Shown here piece by piece: positions 54,725 through 64,000 of a stretch of DNA of 64,000 nucleotides (position 1 is its first letter; the number at the start of each line of letters is the position of its first letter). This stretch comes from Blasia pusilla (taxonomy: Eukaryota > Marchantiophyta > Marchantiopsida > Blasiales). Made by a program: the position numbers and the translations under genes. The notes under the pieces were generated by a model that was given only the letters and a program-made list of their open reading frames with translations, was not told where the DNA came from and did not search any database. The stretch is from positions 27,590,001-27,654,000 of the forward strand of contig CM114272.1 of assembly GCA_050084515.1 (NCBI GenBank). The letters run 5' to 3'.

Positions 54725-55673
54725 ACCTCCGATATTAGTTCGCCAATTCCATGAATGCCCGAACTCTACTCACATCTACCGGACGCGGAAAAAGTGCAAT
54801 AGCCTCCACCTTTGCTTCCTGAACTCCCAAACCACCTGGATAGATCACATGACCCAAGTACCCAACATCCTCATGGAAGAACTTACACTTTCTTGGATGC
54901 AAACGTAGACCATGAGCTTTCAACCGCTCAAACACCATCTCCAAATGTATCTGATGCTCCTCCACCGTGTTACTGAACACCAAGATATCATCAATATAAC
55001 ACCGAACAAAATCCAACCCTGCTAGGATCCTGTCCATCACTCTCTAAAACTCGGCAGGTGCATTCTTCAACCCAAAGGGTAAGAATTTCCACTGGTACAA
55101 ACAATCCTTGCCATGAGAGTTGACACCCCAAAATGTTGTCTTGGCCTTGTCACTCTCCCGAATCGGAAATTGATGGAATCCTACCCAAAGATCCAAAGTA
55201 CTTAAAATCTTTGTCTGTCCCACCACATCAAAGATCTCCTCAGGTGTAGGCATGGCATACCTATCAGCCTTGGTTTGCCGATTGATAGGACGGTAATCTC
55301 CACACATCCGCCTATCCGTGTAGTTGCCATGCATATCCTTTTTAGCAAGCATGATAGTGGCTGATGCATACTCTCCATGCGACAACTCCACTAATCCAGC
55401 CTCCAAAAGGTCCAACGTCCTACTTTGAATCAGGTCCCTCTCCATATCACTATATCGATAGGGACGACAGAAGATTGGCGTATCACTAGGCAAATCAATC
55501 CGTATACCGGGTCCAACCAGAGCACCCAACTCCTTCATGCTAAAAGCAAAACAACTCCTATAAGCACGTAGGAATTGTGTCAAGCGTCGTTTCTCACCTC
55601 CCATAAGCTTGGGCCCAAGTAATGGCTCCCAAGTCTCCTCCACTGGCACACTAGAGGGAGAGGACGATGCCAT
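54725..55673 (-). pseudogene. Reverse transcriptase, copy C
   Basis: This opens directly after the UAG with MASSSPSSVPVEETWEPLLG. RT landmarks are VGPGIRIDLPSDTPI, SPYASATIMLAKKD-like residues, RRMCGDYRPINRQTKADRYA, LDLWVGFHQFPI, TTFWGVNSHGKDCLYQWKFL, PFGLKNAPAEF and the catalytic FVRCYIDDILVFSN. A TAG at 55044-55046 (CAA in copy D) splits the palm, and a TAA follows the MELAN segment. The YIDD Asp pair is intact. This is a typical gypsy RT with a single broken codon in the palm. Confidence 0.85.
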
Positions 55674-55682
55674 TGGCTGCTA
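55674..55682 (-). promoter_or_regulatory. UAG-CAG-CCA readthrough-type stop, copy C
   Basis: On the minus strand TAG (55682-55680), CAG and CCA separate the methyltransferase-linker frame (55895-55680, ending ...CEGVA) from the RT frame starting at 55673. There is no frame change. It fits UAG-CAR-YYA. Confidence 0.75.
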
Positions 55683-55899
55683 CGCAACCCCCTCACAAGA
55701 TGGTATACCCTTAGCTACACCATCATCTGAGCAAATAACTCCTCCACCAGCATGAGCAACCAACTCCACATGCCCAGCCATTACATCCCATTTACTCCAA
55801 GGATGCAAAATACTACTCTCCTCGCCCCCATGTGATGCCTCTACCGTTTCGGTAGCCATCGAGCTCATCACAAGGGGTGGAAGATCCACAGACATAGTC

Positions 55900-56960
55900 C
55901 GAAGTCAACGCTGCTCGGCCATACCAAGACTCAAAATCCAAGTCAAAAAATTCAGGTCCATGGCCTGACCCAACACATGACGTCGTGAAGCCTCAAAAAT
56001 GGAAGCAACCGCTATCACACTAGTAGCAAATCCCATCGCAAGCTCTCTCTCATCAACGTTAGGCACATGAGAATCCCATACAAGCCCGGGACCACCTTCC
56101 CTGTAGGCATGTGACGAGGGAAAACTCACAAATGTGGGTAGTGCCATCCTAGGCTGGCCCACACGGTTCATCACTGCCATGGATGACCGATCAATAACCC
56201 TCACCACCGAGAAAGTCGCCAAGATATCAAGATACTATCCCTTTGTAAGGCAAGGATCCCGCCAGACCTTTGCATCATATGCTCGACGTAGAACCTCCCT
56301 AGGCAACAAGTTTGTCCACCACAAGCGTGGGCGATGTGCACGCTGAGCCAACTCTTGTTGCATCCAACAACAACCGCTGGTCCAATCCAAGACCGCACCT
56401 CATGAACACTCGCCATCATCCGGGTCCGAGTGTCACCCAACAATGGAACATTCTCCAGAATGTAAGCTAGAGCACGTGCTTGATAAACCTGAAGATGTCG
56501 TAACATCCATAATATCTCCCAAAAAAATCGAGACCTAGGGTCGTGTAATCCCTCACCACAACCAGCACGTGTATGACCCTGACATGGCCATCCAGCAATC
56601 ACCAAATCCACAGGACCAACCCTCTCAAGGTCCTGCGCCCCCAACAATGCAATGTGTGACGGCAAAGCACGCTGGTACCCACGAATAGCTGATGGCGGCA
56701 ACAACTAAGGATATCTCCGCATCATCTGACCAATATGTCGGGATGAGACTCTCTGGGCCCTCTCATCTCGCTCCACATACACGTATCTCTGCACAAGAAT
56801 ACTGGCCTGCAACATTGCAGCCAAACCAGTGCTAATCCCACCAAAGAGATCTAACACACAAATGCCTCCCGGCGCATACTGCCACACAATGGGTGTAGTA
56901 TCTAAAGGGGATAACCCAACTGGACCAGAAGTAGGAGTCCACCGTGGTGCCTCCTCGTCC
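55900..56960 (-). pseudogene. DNMT-like methyltransferase domain, copy C
   Basis: This is the best-preserved motif set. Motif I is ICVLDLFGGISTGLAAML and motif II YVYVERDERAQRV (frame 56887-56705, TAG at 56705-56707). In frame 56704-56201 follow AIRGYQRALPSHIALLGAQD, then VDLVIAGWPCQGHTRAG with an intact catalytic Cys (56584-56582), GLHDPRSRFFWEIL and YILENVPLLGDTRTRM. A frameshift near 56360 disrupts motif VIII. The C-terminal block (56222-55905) has NVDERELAMGFATS and RRHVLGQAMDLN. The order is unpermuted. The domain is about 330 residues, the size of a C5-MTase catalytic core, with no separate N-terminal regulatory domain. It is fused in frame to the protease region upstream. Confidence 0.85.
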
Positions 56961-56999
56961 TCGTGAGGTATAACAGCCTCACACCAAGCCTCCTACACT

Positions 57000-57830
57000 A
57001 GGCGATCAGCCTCCTGCCGTAGTGCACCGCCTAAACTCCAAAGTGGCACATCCAACGATGAGGATGCCACTACTGCAAAACTAGGGACCTCCTCATGCAC
57101 AGGAGAATCCATAGCATAAAAATTACCCTCCAAAAAGTCTCCTAGCCAAGTGACTACTCCACTAAAACCAGCCACAGATGCTAACACTATTGGGTAAGAC
57201 CCTCCTGGTCGAGCCCCATAAATAAATCTCACATGAACTTGGCTCATACGTCCATCCCTGGACTGCCAACCAGGTCTATAAGACATTGTCTCAGTCCAGT
57301 AATCCATCTGAAAATCCATCGGGTCCAATACTGCTCCTCCAACTAGTACATCATACGACTCGGCTGATGTGACCACTGCAGGTACTCTCAACTGGGAGCT
57401 ATCAATCGCATGATCTGGTCTCAACTGTACAGAAAAACTTCTCCCGTGTCATGAATTGAGACCTATCATTGGCTCCTCCAAGTGATGTTTGAATCTTGAA
57501 TGGGCAAGGCTCAAGCTCTGACCTCCGAATACCCAAACCAATACATGTCGCCTTTCCCAACATCAAAGGTTGGGCACCAGAGTCTTGTTAGACTCTATCT
57601 GGTCTATACACTTGTCCTGTAGGACTCACCAATTGGAATATCCCACTCCGGTTATCCAACATACATACACCAAGTGTAAGCCTCTCACGATCAATGTCTG
57701 GCCGGGCTGGTAATGCATCCATCTTCACCGCTACTGCCTGCCAAGTAGCACTGGTACTCAATACTACACCTGACATAGAGGGCCGCTCCACCGCAACATC
57801 CTCATCCACCTCAAAGACGTAGCAAGATTA
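57000..57830 (-). pseudogene. Retropepsin-like protease region, copy C
   Basis: The minus-strand frame 57809-57588 leads into a TAA, then QDSGAQPLMLGKATCIGLGI (about 57585-57530). This is the Asp-Ser-Gly-Ala active-site loop of a retroviral-type aspartic protease. Next come LEPCPFKIQTSLGGA and, in frame 57424-56993, SYDVLVGGAVLDPMDFQMDY and GDFLEGNFYAMDSP. Such proteases act as dimers and cut the Gag-Pol polyprotein. A, B and C differ: A has lost the Asp and B has deleted the loop. Confidence 0.7.
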
Positions 57831-57937
57831 CCCCCACGTTCACACAACGTGGTCGCTAGCTGAAATACTGAGAGCTAAGTCAACTCCTAAAGCCATCACT
57901 TCGTGGCGAAAACAATGGGGATCCCAACACGAAGTTG

Positions 57938-59600
57938 TCATCCATCAAGATCGATTGCATCCGTGTCTACTACACGCGATGTAGATGCCTCAGTCCCCAC
58001 TATCGGCTCAATAGGCTGCGTAGCAACCATGGATGGAGTCCTAAGCACCTCAGATAACAAGAATGACTGGGGAAGCCTAGCCTGCCTCCCAGCCTCACCC
58101 CTCTGTGGGTCCAACTCCACAAGAGCACCACGTGGCTCGACGCCGAGTGGCTCTCTTGTAACTGCAGTTGATGCCTCAACCTGTGCTGCACTCGCCATAT
58201 AAGAGAGATCATCCCCTCCATAAGAGGTGGAAGCCCTTGCTCCCGAACCTGATCTATGCTGGATACCAACCATAGTAGCCAACTTTAACTCCAACTGCTC
58301 AAACCTGGCAGCCATAGCTGACTCTGTCGTAGTGGTAGGGGTGGCCACCGTAGGCTCTCCAACCACTAGTCCACCTCTACCACCTCGGCCTCTTGGAGCT
58401 ACTTCACCACGGCCGCGGCTTGATCTCAACTCTGGATGAAGATCAAAGCAACGCTCTTGAGGATGACCTGGTCTCCCGCAATGATCACACTAAGTTGGGG
58501 CCGACTGAGGCCCATCCTCCAAAGTCTGTCTCCCATCCTCTTGGGGACAAAACTTCCTAACATGATCACCTCCACATGATTGTCCTTGCTACGGGGTAGC
58601 AAATGAAGGCAATGGTCTCTGCGCAAGTATCCCTCTAGGACCTAACTGAGGTCGTGTGTATCCCCCACGACTCCCACTACTACTACTACCACCACCACTA
58701 CTACAAGACTGTGAGGTGGGCTGCTGAGCACGAGAAGTAGTAGTTGTATCCCTACTGAATGCGGATGTCACCACTCTCTCCTTCACCATGTTAAGCTCAA
58801 TCTTCTCAGATAGAGCAAACACATGGGTCAATGTGGGTGAATCATCACTCATAAGAGTAGCATCACGTACCCTGCGGCGCAACTCTCTGTCCAAGATCCC
58901 ATACCAAAACTGGACTGCCTGAGCCTCAGTCACATCCTGGGTAACTGAAATCAAGTTTCGCATACGAGTGTATGCCTCACGAAGACTCTCATCAGTCTTT
59001 CGCTCAAATTCCTGAAGACTCCTCAACTTCTATGTCTTCACTCCCTGATAGTTCTTCTTCAACCTCTTGAAGAACTCTGCAACCGGGCTGAACGATGGTG
59101 GGGCACTAGTACCTCCACTAGTACCCCCACTGGTACCTCCACTAGTATCCCCACTCCGGCTCATACTCGTACCACTCAACGTCGGACTAGCTGGCATAGT
59201 AGGAGCACCACTACCAATACCACCATGGGTGATAGACACATAGCCCGAAGACCAATATTGTCTCCACGCCTCAATCTCAGCAATATGGTCCTTCCTAAAC
59301 TCATGGTAATCATCCATGGGTGGTTACTCCTGGTGCTGAAACAACACCTTCCAAGCCAAGAAGGGTGTAAACAACATGGGGTTCCGCAACATCTGCATAT
59401 CACACCACGTATCAAACTCCTGCATGAAGTCCTCCAACTCAATGGTGCCCACTGCACCCCAGTATCGTCGTGGGCCCTTCATGGCCCCATATATCCCGTC
59501 CATGTCCCAAATCAATGGAGTTGCAACGCTCGATAACAACGTAGAAGACTCAGTGTTTGGAACACCCTCGTCCTCCTATTCATCAACCGTCGGAAGTGGA
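57938..59600 (-). pseudogene. gag with zinc knuckles and linker, copy C
   Basis: Frames 59539-59324, 59317-59030, 59026-58589 and 58429-57938 read as one gag colinear with copy B. They include GTIELEDFMQEFDTWCDMQM, the GGTS linker, LREAYTRMRNLISVTQDVTE and QFWYGILDRELRRRVRDATL. The two knuckles lie near 58570-58440, followed by an Arg/Gly tail and a 163-residue linker. Stops at 59324, 59036 and 58589 are in frame; the last (TAG CAA GGA) is shared with copy B. Confidence 0.8.
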
Positions 59601-59739
59601 AAAGGTAGCCGATACCTTAATCCACTCCATGTGAAACCACCACTGTCCGCACCACGGTCCCCAACCAGACCATCAGACAGCTCCGTGATGACCAACGCCG
59701 ATGCCGCACCACCACCAAATTACCACCACTAAGTAACCA

Positions 59740-61192
59740 AGTGACGTCAATGTCGCTATACTATTCTAGCTCTACTAGCTATGGGTGTAGGCAACCTAAC
59801 CTGTCATCACCACAAGAAGCCTCCCACGGTCTACTGGTCATCACTCCAGCCTCACTACCGGTAGCACACAAGAATAACACTACTCTAGAAATCAGCGTCA
59901 ACCCTAACAATGGGCGCGCAAGCAAGAAGCAAGGATGGAGGGGATCCAAACACAGGAAGTCCAACGACAATCCTCCAATCGCAAATGGAAATCAAAGTAA
60001 CACAATCCACCAAACGTGGCACCCCCTGAATCCACAAAACCCACCACACAATTCTAACGCAATAGCTACTCCGCCGCGGGTCGATGACGTGCTAGTCGGA
60101 CTCGCAACACCTGAAAATATCACCTGCATGGAGAGGCTACACCGTACTATGCGCTAGAGGTCCATCAACCAAAAACCTGAGATGCATAAAGCGCCTAACA
60201 CCTCTCCGAACAGCACCAAATGAGCTACACCAGTGTGTACACTGGCATAGTTAAGAACTCATCAGTTAAGCGCCTTCCAGGCAGAATAGCCCAAAGATGG
60301 GTGACCAGTTATGCAACACTCAAATCACAAATCCTGCAAAAACTGCCTCATGCCCAAGCAAGCAAGTTTGCTTGCTTGCTCCTTGCTCCTTACTCCGCCT
60401 CTCACGTCCACTCACCCCGAGCTACCACAAGTTGCCTCGAAGCCTCGAAACGCCGAGAAATGCTTGAGACATGCCCCGTTCACCACGCTTTGCTATGGAG
60501 AGAGGCCCAACCAGGGCGCCCCCAATGGGATAGGCGTCTCCAACAATAAATGAGTCACCAACCAACCAGCCCCTCCGATCCGCTGTCCACCATAACCTTG
60601 AGCTAGTCCGCAAAATTTGGATCAGCAATTACTCCACAAATCCTCAACCAAAATTCAATCTCTTTCAACCAAAATTCAATTGACCACTATAGCTATCTCT
60701 CCACAAAAAATCAGCTACAACCGAGCTCTGTACTCCGAGCTAAAAATCAGACAAACTTGTTGTCCATACATCTCCAAAATCGCAAATCCGACAACGCTTC
60801 TGCCCAGTTTCATGCACGCAGAAATCCGCAACGCTCCACACACTCAAGCAGATAGCTTCACATGAGATCACAGTATAAGTAGCAACAGGAACCTCTCACC
60901 CAATCTGGATGAACTTCAACAGAGCTTCCGCACTCCAAGCTCTCCTCATCAGAAAACCGTCGAACACAAACCAGAATCTTCAATCCTTGATAACTTCCAA
61001 CTCCCTTGACAAAATCCGGCGATCTAAAGCACGTTGGAAAGCTCTCAGCAAGGCGCTTCTTTCCCAACCAACCACGCACTAGATTCACACCTCCAACATA
61101 GGCCACAAGCCATGAACATCCACGGTTGAGTACACAATCAGCCCTAACCAGATCCTACTGATCCACAATCGAAGCTACCATCGATCTACTTC
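59740..61192 (-). other. Copy C leader, no gene
   Basis: An untranslated leader conserved with copy B 29447-30897, including the AAGCAAGC stem near 60355-60385. Plus- and minus-strand open frames here have no independent support. Confidence 0.55.
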
Positions 61193-61203
61193 AGTTCTTT
61201 GAG
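61193..61203 (-). promoter_or_regulatory. Candidate self-primed primer-binding site, copy C
   Basis: The minus strand reads CTCAAAGAACT immediately after the CA end of Y1. It is perfectly complementary to AGTTCTTTGAG in Y2 (52080-52070), and to the Y1 site (61377-61367) with one mismatch. Confidence 0.55.
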
Positions 61204-61571
61204 TGAAATCCGTGAAAGACCTACTGTCATAAAACACGTATAGAATCACATACAATTGAGCCAAACCCACTCCACGATGGGAGAATCTAGGTCGAAGCTT
61301 GCGGGAAACACCATAGCCAAGAGCTCTACTCACTATCAATGCTAACTCCCAACGCAACAGGCTCAACTCAAAGAATTGACTGTTCTTTGGGTGCACTCCA
61401 CACTATATCCTCCAACCTAAGAGCGGGCCCTACTGGGAAAGTCACCCCCAACTAAGTAACCCCCAACCGTATGTATGAAACCGCATCTCTACCTAGCCAC
61501 TACGGTCCTACATAAGGTATGGCCTCTACTAGCACACTATACTCTACGACATAGTCCGCATGGTCATGACA
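61204..61571 (-). repeat. Copy C 5' terminal repeat Y1
   Basis: The minus strand starts TGTCATGACC and ends GGATTTCA. It matches Y2 along its full length. A TATA-like GGATATAGTG lies near 61405, about 30 nt upstream of the predicted transcript start at 61377. Confidence 0.85.
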
Positions 61572-63309
<1,738 letters not shown>

Positions 63310-63619
63310 ATGAGAGATTGTAGTCATTAAGTAGTGCATGTCATAGCCTTGCGACCATAGATCCCGGGCCCTGGTTGGACGGTGCTTGAGATTGGGATGG
63401 GTGTAGAGAGAGGAGCAAGTGAAGAAGGTACCATTTGAGAGGAGGGAGACACTCTCATATAGTGTGAGTGTTGACCAAACAACGTGTTTGTGCGGAGCTT
63501 CCAAGTGTCAACCAAGAAACTCTTCACCACACCATCTACTTTACCTGATTGGGATCCCCAATAGACATTACTTACCAGCGCAGCAGCTTTAGCCAATGAA
63601 TCAAGGCTACTGAATGTGT

Positions 63620-63620
<1 letters not shown>
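63310..63620 (-). mobile_element. LINE-B 3' fragment
   Basis: The minus strand is colinear with 51265-51595: NTFSSLD-start, YWGSQSGKVDGVVKSFLVDT, then the 3' UTR to ACTACTTAATGACTACAATC. It is truncated on its 5' side exactly where a (GA)n run begins at 63621. Confidence 0.75.

Positions 63621-63674
<54 letters not shown>
63621..63674. repeat. (GA)n microsatellite, about 54 bp
   Basis: A pure GA run adjoins the truncated 5' side of the LINE-B fragment at 63310-63620. Confidence 0.95.
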
Positions 63675-63676
<2 letters not shown>

Positions 63677-64000
63677 TCGATGTAGTAGATTGGATTTACA
63701 GATTTTGGAGTCACACAGTGGCATTGTTGAAGAAATGCAAGAATTTTTGTTCCTGAATTTAACGGTCATTTATTGATGTTCAAAGCAGTCGTGAGAAGGA
63801 TACAACTCATGACTGCAATAAGGGTTCAAACTGAATATCAATGCCTAGTTTTGTGGCCAATATTTCTTGATAATGCAAACCCTAAAAGTACCGATAGATA
63901 CTACGCATGTGCATTCTCTCCTTGGAAACGCAAAGCTTAATACAAAATTTTAATACAGTGATCGCTATTGTGCCATGGATCTCCGAGGAGTTGGAACTAT
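63675..64000. other. No feature seen
   Basis: AT-rich sequence to the window end with no recognised coding or repeat signal. Confidence 0.5.

Larger units (their letters stand above)
51801..61571 (-). mobile_element. Ty3/gypsy element copy C with methyltransferase and PHD region
   Basis: This is the most complete copy, 9.77 kb, inserted in LINE-B copy 1 with a 4-bp duplication AGGG (51797-51800 and 61572-61575). Ends are TG...CA. Minus-strand order: Y1 (61571-61204), primer site, leader, gag (about 59600-58440), protease (about 57830-57000), methyltransferase (about 56960-55900), UAG (55682-55680), RT (55673-54725), RNase H (to about 54220), integrase (about 53860-52840), PHD (about 52720-52556), then X1, Y2, X2. 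Premature stops in gag (59324, 59036, 58589), methyltransferase (56705) and RT (55044, 54733) disable it. Confidence 0.9.

Overview
This is eukaryotic, intron-containing DNA that is almost wholly transposon-derived. Canonical GT-AG introns, plant-type genes (an SCS-like EF-hand protein, a NOI/RIN4-domain protein), Helitrons, a MULE/SWIM-type transposase and a 5S-derived sequence with plant-like box structure point to a land plant. My guess is a bryophyte, lycophyte or fern; the species cannot be fixed from the sequence.

Layout. 1-3.96 kb: degraded minus-strand Ty3/gypsy relic (copy A) carrying a cytosine-5 DNA methyltransferase-like region, followed to 5.5 kb by gene-free, possibly LTR-like DNA. 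5.5-11.6 kb: fragments of one LINE family (LINE-A) around a minus-strand Helitron Rep pseudogene. 11.66-17.5 kb: a second, plus-strand Helitron cut at its HUH motif by a 3.35-kb LINE-A. 17.5-19.2 kb: a broken SWIM/MULE-type transposase gene with two recognisable introns. 19.2-23.9 kb: hairpins, a degenerate three-copy repeat and a promoter-like region. 23.96-26.96 kb: the one clearly intact host gene, a four-exon, 339-residue EF-hand protein. 29.07-37.72 kb: gypsy copy B (plus). 38.2-42.95 kb: divergent gypsy copy D (plus). 47.39-48.05 kb: the last two exons of a NOI/RIN4-like gene. 48.1-51.8 and 61.6-63.6 kb: a second LINE family (LINE-B), into which gypsy copy C (51.80-61.57 kb, minus) inserted with a 4-bp target duplication. 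62.97-63.31 kb: long (GA)n joined to a LINE-B tail and a 5S rRNA-derived sequence.

The most notable system is the gypsy family A/B/C/D. Its order is gag, zinc knuckles, retropepsin, DNMT-like methyltransferase, a UAG stop, reverse transcriptase, RNase H, integrase, PHD finger. It would thus carry both a DNA-methylation writer and a histone-reader-type finger. Three diverged copies keep UAG-CAR-CCA, the type-I readthrough context, between methyltransferase and RT. Both complete copies have the terminal layout Y - interior - X - Y - X (X is 106 bp, Y about 366 bp), flush with TG...CA ends and 4-bp duplications. That resembles split direct repeats or an LTR opened inside itself, although the integrase is an ordinary DDE enzyme. 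The base run right after the first Y is complementary to a site in Y lying about 30 nt below a TATA-like box, which suggests self-primed reverse transcription. Every copy here is broken by stops, frameshifts or deletions, so these are properties of the family, not of a live element.
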